Below, one piece after another: positions 21,836 to 33,297 of a stretch of 64,000 bases of DNA. The notes beneath the pieces are model-generated. The model saw only the letters and a program-made list of their open reading frames with translations. It was not told the origin of the DNA and made no database searches. Position 1 is the stretch's first letter. Each line of letters begins with the position of its first letter. This stretch comes from Euclidia mi (lineage: Eukaryota > Arthropoda > Insecta > Lepidoptera > Erebidae): the NCBI GenBank assembly GCA_944739405.2, contig OX123185.2, forward strand, positions 3,841,840 to 3,905,839, read 5' to 3'. Made by a program: the position numbers and the translations under genes.

Positions 21836-22723
21836 TTAAGGCGAGGTTGCAGTACAGTGCGTAGCTCGACCTCACCCCCCGCAAAAACAAAAACACGGCG
21901 GTGGCGTCAGCGAGTGAGCGGGGGGAGGGGAGGGGGGGTTTCGTGTGTGCCTGTGCCACAGCGCAGCGTAAAAAAACCGTAGATGAGTTATGCGAACTTC
22001 AAAAGTGGCACATTAAAAACTGACAAATTCATGACAAACTTTTTTTTTCTAAATGTCTCTTTGGCTTTAGTCGCGTACGCGCTGCGGTCGGAAGCGCTCG
22101 CTCTTTTACTCGCGTGTGAGTACGTTACATTTAAAAATGCCTTCGTGTGTAATGAGATTTTGCTAAAGTAGTTAAACTATAGTAGGAAAATGACTAAAAG
22201 TTATGGAATCACTTCTCATTAATGGGTATTACAATATTACAACGTTTTATTTTCAATTTATAATAAATTCAGTATCACAAATAATAGAGTGAATAAAAAA
22301 TTGGTATTTAGCGAGTGTAAAAGAGAAGCAGTATTGTGCGTGTTCAAAGACTAAAAAACAAGTATCCAGATGGGACATTCGTAATAATAAAATACTGATG
22401 TGTGTTTTTGTCAAGTAATAAAAGTGATTTGAGGCTGAATCAACACAATATATTATTATTATAGAAATACAAAATCATACGTAAGTTACAAACATTGACG
22501 GATGATCAAAGTCCATTCACTTGGTCTTGTTTTTCTCCTTTTAGTATTAAACAACTAAGTAGATTGTACTGCACAGTTTTCGCTGCCGACCCACCGTATA
22601 CCCCTGGCAGTACCCCTGGGGGTATGGTGGGTCTTTCAAAGCTTAACCGTACTCCCAGATAATATTGTTGTGTAATTAGTTTATTAATTTCAGTTCGCTA
22701 ATTTCAAGTTCTACTATTTTGTG

Positions 22724-22899
22724 GGATCATTCCCAGTAAAGTAGTAGTATTGAACAATTCTATGATAGAACTGTCCTAATTCTATTAGCACAACTTGATG
22801 AGGAGAACAGAACTAATGGGATAAGTAATAGGAAATGTCCCAGTCTAGTTCTATGTATGTTTTTACAAGGGTATTCTATAGAACTACTGGGAATGATCC
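22724..22899. mobile_element. 176-bp MITE with perfect 15-bp ends
   Basis: It begins GGATCATTCCCAGTA and ends with the exact complement. It forms the outer part of the left palindrome arm. A related copy in the right arm (about 23405-23559) has lost its inner end. No clear flanking duplication. Confidence 0.6.
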
Positions 22900-22939
22900 G
22901 TAGTGTCACAACATCGCGCTCATATATCCGAATAAATAT

Positions 22940-22993
22940 GTTTTGTAGACGTTCATTTGTTTAATGTGTAAAACAAATGAACGTCTACAAAAC
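22940..22993. repeat. Perfect 23-bp hairpin inside the left arm
   Basis: Arms 22940-22962 and 22971-22993 are exact complements around an 8-nt loop. They are made of the same 19-bp unit in opposite orientations. Confidence 0.85.
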
Positions 22994-24934
22994 AAATGAA
23001 CGCCTACAAAACAAATGAACGTCTACAAAACAAATGACTTACAGAAAGTGATCAGCTATCGATAGTGATTGCAGAAAACTGGTGCATGCGATTTTCAACC
23101 TAATTGACATTAGTCAGAATTTATAATTTTATTACCCTAATATTGCCAGAAAGCGAGAAAAACAAAAAAAAAGTTTGTCATGAATTGTCAATAAGGTCGA
23201 AAATCGCATGCACCTGTTTTTTGCAATCACTATCGATAGCTGATCACTTTCTGGTAGTCATTTGTTTTGTAGACGTTCATTTGTTTTGTAGACGTTCATT
23301 TGTTTTGTAGACGTTTAATTTATTTATAGACGTTCATTCGTTTAACACATTTTTATAAATACATATTTATTCGGATTTGTGAGCGCGATGTTGTGACACA
23401 ACCCTTGTAAAACATACATAGAACTAGTGGTAAATTTCCTATAACTGTTTCCCATTAGTTCTATTCTTCTCATCAAGTTGTGCTAATAGAACTAGTGGGA
23501 AAAAAAGTATCACTAGTTCTATCATAGAACTGTTCAATAGAACTAGTGGGAATGATTCGACAGCGCAAGGATGATGATAATGACGGGTCTTCAACAGTAC
23601 CACAGATTATACCTATAATATACAAAGCATTATAACCATTAGCAGTAATACCTAAACGTTTTATTCTCTAATTTATCTCCTTGTTGCACTATATCATCGT
23701 ACTAGCGCTTGTCTTCGCTTGTCTAAAAATTCAAAAACGTAAGTAGTAAGTCATTATCATACGAGAGATAACACTGTTCAGTTTAATGTCCACGTAGCAC
23801 GTTGGTATAACACTACGAGCATTTCAGCCAGGAGTACGGTTAAGCTTTAAAAGACCCACCATACCCCCAGGGGTATTGCCAGGGCTACGGTAGGTCCGCA
23901 GCGCACAGTTTTTATATTAACGTACTGTTTTAGGTTTCCATTGAATGAAATGTACTTTTTTAATAAATGTTATAAATAAATGACATCGACTTTTTATTTC
24001 CCTACCTTAAATGAATTAATCAAATTTACTTTGAGGCGAATTGAATTTACTCAAGACAGACAAAGTGATCATGTCGCACCTGAGTCAAATTATTGTTTGT
24101 GAAACACACTAGACTTGTTTTGTAATTCTTAGTGTGTCGTTTTGACATATTTATATTAGTGTGCGTACGCTTTTTGCGATGCCTTGTCAGTAACCTGTCT
24201 ACGGTTTCTTACTAGTGTATGTCTATGGTTTGAACGATTGAGTTTGGAATACGAATTACTTTGTTCTTTTGCGAAAACGTACATGCGGGGGTGGAGGGGG
24301 ATTTTGCGGAGCAACGACGTACGTCCGCCCTCAATCACGCCTAGACAGGCACTGATGAACGGCCGGCGAGCGATATAATGCCAACATTTTGACTATTTTT
24401 TTTCTTGGAGAAAAATGATAACGAAATTACGAAATCTGTTTTTACCATTTATTTTAAAATTAAGAGCTGTTTCTATTGATAATACTTTCATATAAATTCA
24501 TTATGGAATCTCTAAGCAGTACACGTTTAAAATTGTGATTTAGTGCCATGTTTGACATTTTTTTTTATCGAGGCAATCATTCCAAATCGTGTTTCTATCT
24601 TTACGATTTACTAGAAGATATGTTCAACTTTTATACTTTAATTTTTATTCATTAAAAATATCATAGTTCATGGGACTTTCAGACGTTCAAAAATCTCAAA
24701 AAGTACTGCAACCTCGCCTTAATGATAAAGATACAAATGTAAATACTTCTATTTATAAGTTACTTTGTATTTATTTTCACGCTGTTTTTAAGAGAAATGT
24801 AACGATTCTAGTTATTATGTGAATATTAAACACTCAAATCGAGTAACCATATTTATGTAATGGATCTATATCGCGTAATTGAAAATAAAGGTAATACTTC
24901 AAATATAATGAATTATCGCTCGCTTAATGTTGAT

Positions 24935-25050
24935 GGCAATAGGCTCGCCCTCTATTACAGTGGGACCGAAACGTGACTGGCGAAGTGTGGGTGTGTAATT
25001 CACCTCTGCCTAACCCTTCGGGGATAAAAGACGTGAAGTTATGTCTTATG
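24935..25050 (+). repeat. HaSE-like SINE 3' fragment
   Basis: It contains 'caataggctcgccctctatt', 'gtgggaccgaaacg', 'ggcgaagtgtgggtgtg' and 'acctctgcctaacccttcgg', as in 4446-4697. The tRNA-like head is missing. Confidence 0.75.
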
Positions 25051-25253
25051 TTTATTATTTACTTCTAATATACTTCTTAATTGCCTCACGTTGTGGCGGG
25101 AGGTACACAAGATGTGATCACGGGATGGCTATAAGTCATATGAATACTAGTACCTATGTATGAAAGTCGTGAAAGAGTGAAAATATTTATGACTTAAATG
25201 TGCATCGCGTAATTGATTAAATATACTTCTTATTTGCTCCGATGGAATCATGG

Positions 25254-25317
25254 TAATCAACCAATGACCTGGTGGCCACCATGGCTGGTGCAACCAGCAA
25301 TGGTCATTGGTTGATTA
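25254..25317. repeat. Perfect 16-bp inverted repeat, 32-nt loop
   Basis: TAATCAACCAATGACC at 25254-25269 and its complement at 25302-25317. The loop contains further short complementary stretches (tggtggccacca). Confidence 0.85.
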
Positions 25318-25945
25318 GTTTACCCTTTATAAACATAATTATTACTTAGTATGAGTAGAAATTGAACCGTGAAAGTTTGAAAATATTTGCGACTCAAATA
25401 ACTTGTAGTATCGTTTCGTTCGCACATGTCAAAGTGTGCACGTCCGTAGTAAAATGATCGTTAAAAATGTTCCGTGTTTGACGTGATATGTCAAGTGGAA
25501 CGACATGTCTTGGTAGAGTCATAGAGCATAGATATAGATATAGAGGCACATTTCTTATGGGCGCTCTGTAGACAAACTTTCTGTGACCCATATTGCCGCT
25601 TGGCGGCTTGGCAGTCGCGCTGTGACAGCTGACTCTACGAGTGCAAGAGAGACGAAAGTTTCTCGTATGTCACTTAACTACGAGAGCAAGAAAGACGGAG
25701 AACGACGCCAGCGCCGCCAACTACGTACTACACTGACAACCGTCAATACGCCAGTTGGAATCGGCACACGAAATCCTTAAGAAATGGGCTTCTATTATGT
25801 AAATCTGTATTCATTGGTAGAGTCAAGTACATCAAACTGGTATTTGAAAGCGCCTGACAGAAAAGACATCAGTACTTCATGGACCTGTGCTAAACAAAGC
25901 TGTAGCTTTTGATAGTTTTTCTTTTTTTTGTAATTGCCGTGTTAG
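25318..25945. other. Unassigned spacer
   Basis: Open frames at 25394-25591 (-) and 25583-25780 (+) lack any recognised domain. Confidence 0.3.
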
Positions 25946-26137
25946 TTGGTAGATGTGAGTGAACCGAAACGAGAAATTAAATTACGTTTTTCACCTACAC
26001 CTTGTATTTCGATTGCTTTACAGGAAGCGAGTTTACAGGATGACATTTTTTTTTTTGGAGTAATAGATTCAGCAACTACGGCTATTGAAGATACAAAGAC
26101 ACCGAGAATTATTCGGGAACTCTCCAAAAAGCTATAA
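25946..26137 (+). CDS. Possible terminal coding exon, function unknown
   Basis: A pyrimidine-rich run (about 25918-25930) is followed by an acceptor-like GTGTTAG at 25945. From 25946 a frame of 63 sense codons ends at a TAA. The residues are protein-like (VSEPKREIKLRFSP, DSATTAIEDTKTPRII), but I recognise no family. An in-frame stop lies just before 25946, so this could only be coding as a spliced exon in phase 0. It does not match the phase-1 donor at 17850. It may be chance. Confidence 0.2.
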   Translation: MVDVSEPKREIKLRFSPTPCISIALQEASLQDDIFFFGVIDSATTAIEDTKTPRIIRELSKKL

Positions 26138-26945
26138 TATATGCAGAGTAACATTCAAGCAGCAGCAAAATGATAATCTTATGTTTAGCAATAAATTATC
26201 ACCTTAATATTACGAGTTTTTGATCGAGACTAACAGTTCAACTCAGATAATTCTCTATCTTGAAAACAGTTTAAGGAATAAAGAAATATTAAAGAGCATA
26301 GTTTTAGAAAATTTAATTTTCTGCAATATTGATAATAAACCCATAGAAAACGAGATATTTGCAAAAAATGAAAAGTAAATCGACTTTGTGACCTTTGACC
26401 CCTGAATTTAAAACTTGTGGATATCCAATTTTATTATATGTGACTTTTGTGATCAGTTTTAGGATTCCAAAATAAAAGTTTATACGTGGTAATTAATATA
26501 CTGGGTATGTCGGTTTTTCGATGGACTACTCCCTTTGGCTTACGTTACGTGATGGAAAGGAAAATATAATTAAGATATTTCAATATTCAAATTCAAATTC
26601 TTTACTGCTCTCGCGGCAAGAATTATTCAAAAATCTTATTCTACTACTGAGAATTTTTTCGGGAAATCCACTGGAGTTATATCTTGCGCCACTATATATA
26701 CTCGCAGTGTGAACAAAACCATAGCGCGATTTAGCCGGACGGCACAACGCCATCTATCGAGCGCGCAGGTAAACTTATCTTGTATCAGAAATATTTGAAA
26801 TTGTATTTGTGAGGCATAAATTATTGTATTTTGTTGTATTATAATTTAAATAATATACGTATTTAAATTGTTTTTTTTTTTGTTAGAACTAATCTATTTT
26901 TGCAGGGCTCACAACTGAAAGTGACCGAAATATTTGCGAAAGGTT
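26138..26945. other. Unassigned spacer
   Basis: No gene or repeat recognised. Confidence 0.35.
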
Positions 26946-27300
26946 CTAATCCTGAGTTATTTGCGGCCAGCAGGTGCCAGCGATTGTTTTCAACTCGTCT
27001 GCCCATCTCGTGTAGGGTCTGCCTGTGAGACGTTTGCCGGTTGGACCTTTCCACGTTGTAACCTTGCTGGTCCATCTGTCGTCCTTTAGCCTCGCTACGT
27101 GCCCAGACCACTTCCATTTTAGTTTCTTAGCGTAGGTTAGAGCATCCGTCGCTTTGGTGGGTTTTATAATTATTGTGTGACGAATTTTTTGCATCTTTTT
27201 AATATTGAGCATACTTCGTTCTATTCCACGTTGGCAGGTGGTGATTATGCTTTTTAATTTGGATGTAAACATCCAAGTTTGACAATGTAGGTTAGACAAT
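26946..27300 (-). pseudogene. RTE-type LINE C-terminal fragment
   Basis: On the minus strand it reads RGIERSMLNIKKMQKIRHT, then KATDALTYAKKLKWKWSGHV, the block ARLKDDRWTSKVTTWKG, GRPYTRWADELKTIAG and WPQITQD. This tail (KW.W.GHVAR..D.RW, then GRP..RW.D) is typical of RTE-group LINE proteins. The RT core is missing. Confidence 0.8.
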
Positions 27301-28430
27301 GTAGGAAGCATGCTGTCATGGCCTTTGTTTTGATATTTAATGTAGTATAATAGTTTGATAATAAATAGCAAATAAATGCTAAATAAAAACATAAGATTTG
27401 GTTATAAATTATAATATTGCCACTCTTATGTTGGCACATTCATACATTTAAAGCACAGATGTAAAGTATGTACCTTGATAGTACGATATTACCCAAGGGC
27501 TTTGCAATTTGTATTCATTGGCAAGATGCAGCTCGGATTTATGACATTAGTCAATGTCAAAGAGCGCACGTAATTCGATCATGGTGGGTCTCTTTATTAT
27601 AAGGATTCGAATAGCCAGGGTTCAAAGATGTCGGCCGCAGGACACGCAATTTAATGTTCCTGTTATTGCAAGTAGGCAAAATGGGATGGGAATAAAGTTG
27701 TAAAGTGTAATCTGTCAATTTATAGTTATTTTATTCAAGGTTGCAGTTATTGGTAGATACGAATATATGATATATCTTACGAATATATCTCAGAATATAC
27801 AACGATACGAATCTTAATTACGTATAAATATCAATTGGTCGCACCTATTAAGTAATGAAGGTGTCTATATATTTTGGTATTGTATATCATTTGAGCGGGC
27901 TCGAACGTTAGAAATCTTTATTACGTAACTGAAATTTAATATAAACTAAACAATAACCTTAAACAATTTTAACTGTTAAGCTTTTAGTTCCGAAATTTTA
28001 TTAAAGAGCACCCGCTGTTTATATTTGAAATATACCGTGTGAAATTCTCGCCGGGCTTGATAATTTATATGAGAAAGGCTTGAAGATTAGGCTCTTAATG
28101 GAGGTCATACATAACCCCCTGGAAGCCATTCTCGACCGTGGTTTATGCCACACCCATGTGACAACGAGCCTTGGAAATTTTATCATCATTCTTAAGACGC
28201 GTATTAAACTGCTTTAGAATGGCATGTTATAATGAATACGTCATGTTTTAGAACGTTTTATTATTTCATTATGTTTTATGATTATGTTCTAAAGGGGATG
28301 AAATATTGATTGAATTTTCAGCGTTGGAAAGCATATGATATGATATAAATAAAGTCATGTCATCTGTAGTAGTTCAGATGACATCGTTTCCTCAGAACTC
28401 GAACACTCAGTAGTTATGAAGAATTATCAA
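27301..28430. other. Unassigned spacer
   Basis: No supported gene. A short tandem 'gacaatgtaggtta' occurs near 27280-27300. Confidence 0.35.
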
Positions 28431-28559
28431 CACTTCAACGAGTCTTTGGAGAGTGGCTGATAGTAGCTCGCTGGCAAAAATGGGACATCGGGGCCATCGG
28501 GTCTTCTGGCGCAACCTGAGGGAAGCTCACGTCTGCAGCACTGCAACAGGCAGACGAGA

Positions 28560-28890
28560 GATGAGTTTTATATCTTGGTTAGTATCTTATTGAGGAAAGG
28601 CTGGTCTAGAAGAACGGTAGACAAGAGTAGAGTAGGAAAATTCAATAGGGAAGATGGTTGGAATGTTCCTCCAGCTTGGGACCCTGTTATCAGGCTAATG
28701 AATACCAAGAAGGACAAAGTCAACAGAAGACATCAAGACACAGTGAACACATTCTGCGTAGATAGTAACACCAATAGTTGAAAAATGTTCGGGTACTTTG
28801 CGATAACTTTTAAATTCAAGACAAATACAAATATCACCTCAGTCTGCCGTGACCACGGTGTAAAGAAACTGAAACGTCGGCAGGTAATAA
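28560..28890 (+). pseudogene. Possible Penelope-like element 3' remnant
   Basis: The frame ending at 28781 reads VSILLRKGWSR, then GKFNREDGWNVPPAWDPVI and NRRHQDTVNTFC. The FNREDG....W.P.I pattern resembles the end of Penelope-like endonuclease-RT proteins, where the EAIEI...NRE.G...W.P motif is usual. Downstream (28840-28880) 'ctgccgtgaccacggtg' and 'actgaaacgtcggcag' form a CTGCCG/CGGCAG stem around a GAAAC element. Family assignment is tentative. Confidence 0.35.
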
Positions 28891-29029
28891 TTAAAAATGT
28901 AGTTCTAGATAATTCGATTTAAATGTAAATTAACTAAAACCATTATATCGCGATAGAATCCGTGAACCGTACTTTGATTTCAATGTGTAACATTCGCGTA
29001 ATCCCAAGAAGATACTAGATAAGAGTAAA

Positions 29030-29203
29030 AGATTTTCACGACGGCCGGGACCGACGGTTTAAAACGTGCTCTCCGAGGCACAGGCCAGCGATAGTTAATA
29101 CTTGAATACGCACGTAGCACCGAAAAATCGGTGGTTCTCGCTGTGGATTCGAACTCAACTGCATAGCAGCCTGCTAGTATCTCCACAAGGCTATTGCTGC
29201 CTT
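29030..29203 (-). repeat. tRNA-headed SINE fragment (same family as 2135)
   Basis: It matches the 5' half of the 2135-2503 SINE on the minus strand: 'gggaccgacgg', 'cgtgctctccgaggcaca', 'gcaccgaaaaatcggtgg' and 'gtggattcgaact' (the B-box complement), then the A-box region near 29185. The 3' body is missing. Confidence 0.75.
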
Positions 29204-29569
29204 TCTGTATCTGAAAATAAATGTTAATGAAATGCAATATGTACTTATACCGAGTTTAAAATTAAACATTACATCATAAGATTACAGAATAGCCCAGTAC
29301 TTGAGAACAGGGCATTATAATTTCGTCTCAGCATCTGGCGATGATGTTGCATATTATACTTCCTTCTCTCTCTCGTGTATTAACCTAATATGACAATGGA
29401 CACGTAATGTGGTACAGTATGTCATGTTAAGAATTTTCTGTCTTGTTAAGGCGTTTTGCCGCACTCATTGCCGCTGTTACAAATTTACGGTTGGGTGATT
29501 CAGTTATAAAGTTTTTGTTCTGAAATTGGTCAGCATAATTTTTTTAATTATGTAAACTACATAAACGTA
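29204..29569. other. Unassigned spacer
   Basis: No gene or repeat recognised. Confidence 0.35.
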
Positions 29570-30635
29570 ATGAGTATCAAAATGATATCAATAATAACTT
29601 AAAAATAAATCTGACTAAAATACTCGTCATGCATTACAGTCAAAGGACTCAAGTCAGTAGTAGTATAAATGTCAGTTATAATAATAATCTCGACTCTGCA
29701 AAGTTCTTGGGTATAGTAGTTGACAAACAACTGAATTGGAAGAATCACGTTGCCGAATTATGTAAGGGGGTTAGCAGTTCTGCATATGCTCTTAATAAAA
29801 TATCAACAATAGTTAATATCGACGCTGTCCTAACTGCGTATCACAGTCTTGCCGCCTCAACATTACGTTATGGTGTAATATTTTGGGGAACTCTACATAT
29901 AGTATAATAGTCTTCACAGCTCAGAAGCGTTGCTTACGAGCGATGTTTGGATTGCAGTCAACAGACAGTTGTAAACCGTACTTTATCAGATACAGCATCC
30001 TGACACTTCCACCTTTATATATACTGGAGGTAGCATTATTTGTACACGCTAATCATCATTTATTCCAACGCATATCGGATGTTGTCAAGCGAAATAGGCG
30101 TAATAACAACAGACTATGTCTACATAGCGCGAAAACAAGCCTGATGGGCAAAAGCTTACTATGTATAGCGCCAAAAATTTATAATAAAATACCATGTCAG
30201 ATAAAGGTTTATGGAAAAGGAATGTTTAAAAATAAATTAAAAGAGATATTAATAAAAACATGCTATTATATTGTCAATGAGTTCTTGGCTGATAAAAATG
30301 GATTTTAATTAGTTATACCTAATATTTTAAATTAATGTTATTTCATATATATTTTTTATTTATTAATTTTGAAACTTAAACGATGACATATATTTTATTA
30401 TACTTTTTATTATATTACTTTAATTAATAACTCCATTTACTTACTGACATGAACTACGTACGACGAGTTTTATTGCCCGTTCTTTCTCATGGTTTTATGC
30501 CCATGCTTTGCGAACGTGACAGTAAATGTAAATATTATCATTAAGTTATTATTTTATTAATTTATTATTTTGACGTTCATAAGCGTCACATTGTGACCCA
30601 AATGAATAAGGATTTTGACTTTGACTTTGACTTAC
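29570..30635 (+). mobile_element. 5'-truncated LINE with family-B 3' end
   Basis: Coding similarity starts near 29590 and stops at 30308. A 3' UTR then leads to 'ttattgcccgttctttctca', 'gcgaacgtgacagtaaatgt' and 'gacgttcataagcgtcacat'. It finishes with repeated TTTGAC (about 30613-30632). The last ~190 bp match the family-B repeats at 9916 and 44396, tying that repeat family to this LINE. Confidence 0.8.
29590..30308 (+). pseudogene. LINE RT C-terminal region with one frameshift
   Basis: The first block reads KINLTKILVMHYS, AKFLGIVVDKQLNWKNHV, STLRYGVIFWG. Near 29885 the frame changes and continues as FTAQKRCLRAMFG, SCKPYF, LPPLYILEVALFV, IAPKIYNKIPCQIK and NEFLADKNGF. This is the thumb and C-terminal domain of a Jockey/CR1-group RT. 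The catalytic palm is missing and the frameshift lies in the conserved GVIFWG-N block. Confidence 0.8.
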
Positions 30636-33090
30636 GATTGATATTTTTATTTTACATTTTACTTGGTTACTGACATGAATTTTCGTCATTTTTATTGCTT
30701 AATTATCAAATTAGATTATTTTTGTTTTATATTTGATTAATTTTGACATTGTAATATATAATTTTTAGCAAATTCAATATATTCATACGCCTATTAGGCA
30801 GATTTTGGTGAAACAATTTAATAATGTGTGATCATGTAATACCCAAAATGCAATGAATGAATAAATGATTATGATTATGAGGCATGGGCCAGGAGTGTTC
30901 AATACAATAAAATATAGAACTTTAAGCATTTAAAGATTTCTACGACTTGAAAGAGAATGTTTATGGCTCTTTTTTAAATACATATTAGTTTATTTAAACG
31001 ACGTTGTAAGGTATACAACATAATGTTGTTATGTTAAAACAAAATTACCACGCTTATGTATTGTAATCCCTATTTTTAATGGGTCTTATAAGGCGCTACC
31101 TCGAAAATGTATGACCTTTTTGATCACCGATTTTGAAGCAGTGAGACACACCAGCAAAGTGAAAATATTATATATTATTTATCAGGTCTTTATCTAGGGA
31201 CTCTCGGACAGATACACGATTGGAAGATTTTCGCTCGATAGAATTTTAATTTAAAAAAAACATGCTTTCTCAAAATATTTGTATGGATATTTAAAAAAAT
31301 ACATAACTTTTCGCCTTGAAATTGCCACTCACCGAAAGAAGAGCTATTTTAATAGGGACTGGTTGAACGAATTGTCTCTAAAACGATTATTACTTGAGTA
31401 ATGAACGAAATAAGATGTTAGACAGTTTCGTGATGGCATGCCATGTCAAAAACCGTGCGACATTAAACTTTATAGCTAACACTTAGCGATGACCTCTGCA
31501 CGATGTTTTGACCTTCGAGGTAGCCTCTTGTATTTCAGATATATATATATACCTAAACAAGCAAGCACCTTGGCAAACGTTGCTTAAGTATGCTGATATG
31601 TTACGAACGGCAAATTAAGTGAAACTATAGGCGTTATATTATGCGCTACTGGCGTTATAACAGTTGCTACGTACCTACCGACTTTTGGCTAAATGCGACA
31701 TCTGTTTTTTTCTTTAAACTATAAAGAAATCTGTTCTTCTTCTGGGGACTTAATGACACAAATCGAGCATTTCCTTAGTATAAGAATGACTAACTGAGAC
31801 ATGGCAGCTAGAGCCCTGTCTCTGTAGGAACTAGATTTACTATTACAGATCGCGGTCGAGAGCTGGCTGCAACTTAATATCCGCCTCTTGGATTGAACAG
31901 CGATGACGTTGCTCAGTCGAATCAAACTCTTGCTTATATTTCCGTTCTTATCTTCTAGTATGCCGGATGTTTCTCAGCAAAGGAAAATAAGGCCGCGTGT
32001 TCATCAAAAATGGGTACTGTAGCTGAACGGCTTGCAAAGATAACGTATAAAAATATCGCCGATGTATTTTCCCAGTTTCGCTCAGAGTATATTGGAGAAT
32101 GTTTCCCCGCACTTATCCCAGCTTACTCGCTCATTTTTGGTGGATGCGTAGCATAGTAGAAACTACTGAACGGATTTCAATACATTTTACAGTAATATAG
32201 CTTGTAATAAAATGTGCTGTGATAGCAATCGACAAGTCAAGCTAAACAGTTGCAGTAAGTTTTAATACTTATTACCTATGCCATAAGATCGGTCAAAGTG
32301 TTTAGATTGACGTGTTGCCATGTGTACATCACAAAAACACCTGGCGCTATTAACGGGTCATGCAGGCGAATTCACGGGTGGCTTCTAGTTTTTCTCGTAC
32401 AAAACAGTTAACCCATGAGAAGGCGCGCCCTAAAAAGTTACACGAGCAGGCGCGCGTGAGCAAAACTCTCACGCTACTTCAAATGACGTTTTCTTTAAGA
32501 TCAATTATATTTTTGCTATAAATTTACATTTTATGATAAATAAAAAGCCTTTATTTATTTATGTAAAGTGTTTTATTAATAGTAAATAACAAAAAATGCA
32601 GTCTATTTTGCAAACTAAAAAAATATTGCAATTTGGACTTAATATTTGGCTAACTTTACATAAAAAATATATAAAAAACAAAATCACAATAAAAATGAAT
32701 GATTTTATCTTCTATGAGATCTTGAGTTATGTGTCTTTCATAACACATATGGCACATTAAAGTAACATGCTCGGTGCACACTGAAATACTGCACAAAATG
32801 CATGCTTTTTTTAACGCATTTTGCTAATGTGGCATATAGAAAGTGTGGCATTTTGCGAAAGTGGCGTTATGTAAATGTGGCATTGAGCGCCTTATCCTAC
32901 TGATACGATACCAATGATACGACAATTGATTTGCCAAGCATATTCCTATGCATATTTTGATTCTCTACATGCCATTTCTTAGGTGTTCGCTCAGATAAGC
33001 CCTCGCAAGTTTTGTTTTTTAAGCTCCTATAACATTTTCCCTGTACATGTTACAGAGTTACACCCTTTAAAAAAATAACACTTCTTGATA
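30636..33090. other. Long unassigned AT-rich stretch
   Basis: No supported gene. Inside are an 18-bp-scale tandem (32823-32888), a weak inverted pair 'GCTACCTCGAA' at about 31094 and 31518, and a possible decayed Helitron-like 3' end near 32360-32388 ('cttctagttt'). Confidence 0.4.
32823..32888 (+). repeat. Short tandem of GTGGCAT units
   Basis: Four diverged units of roughly 16-18 bp, each centred on GTGGCAT or GTGGCGT. Confidence 0.6.
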
Positions 33091-33297
33091 TCTTTCATCA
33101 ATATATATAAAATTCTTTCGTTACTGACTGAATGACAGACAAGCTACATCCAAAACTACGGGGCACAAGAAGCTGAAAAATTTATCATGAATATTCCTTG
33201 GTGACTATAGGTGTGCAGTAAGAAGGGATATCCCGAAACTACTACGGGATCCGGCAGAAACATTTAATGAGCGGGCGTAGCTGCGGGCACCCTCTAG
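33091..33297 (+). mobile_element. Helitron-like short repeat, copy 1
   Basis: It begins A|TCTTTC with an AT-rich lead, then 'gttactgactg', 'gacagacaagcta', 'agaagggatat' and 'gcgggcgtagctgcgggc', ending CTAG|T. A TC start and CTAG end within an A|T target, with a GC-rich block before the end, fit a non-autonomous Helitron-type element. Copies lie at 34108 and 52121. Confidence 0.6.

Larger units (their letters stand above)
22724..23559. repeat. Inner ~835-bp palindrome with short-unit tandem repeats
   Basis: The left arm (about 22724-23110) and right arm (about 23180-23559) are inverted copies. Shared blocks include 'GTGCTAATAGAA', 'TCACAACATCGCGCTCA', 'AAGTGATCAGCTATCGATAG' and 'GTGCATGCGATTTT'. 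Both arms carry 19-bp units of 'AACAAATGAACGTCTACAA' (about 22970-23035 and 23258-23340). The left arm has ~30 bp that the right lacks near 22872-22903. The arms end in GGATCATTCCCAG and, complemented, GAATCATTCCCAC. Confidence 0.8.
22572..23912. mobile_element. Foldback element with 9-bp duplications (Mutator-like size)
   Basis: The body is 22581-23903. CACAGTTTT is repeated exactly at 22572-22580 and 23904-23912. The outer arms (about 80 bp) start CGCTGCCGACCCACCGTA on the left and CGCTGCGGACCTACCGTA complemented on the right, and both extend to 'AAGCTTAACCGTACTCC'. Each arm also contains its own palindrome (GACCCACC...GGTGGGTC). A 9-bp duplication fits Mutator-like or foldback elements. 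The stretches just inside the arms are not inverted copies. No protein is encoded. Confidence 0.8.
21836..24722. mobile_element. TTAA-flanked non-autonomous DNA transposon (piggyBac/Kolobok-type target)
   Basis: GGCGAGGTTGCAGTAC at 21840-21855 and its exact complement at 24703-24718 are flanked by TTAA on the outside (21836-21839 and 24719-24722). A TTAA target is used by piggyBac and Kolobok superfamilies. The 16-bp end alone does not decide between them, and the usual CCC start of piggyBac is not seen. The 2879-bp body has no transposase frame. Much of its interior is the foldback at 22581-23903. A G-run-rich patch lies near 21915. Confidence 0.75.
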
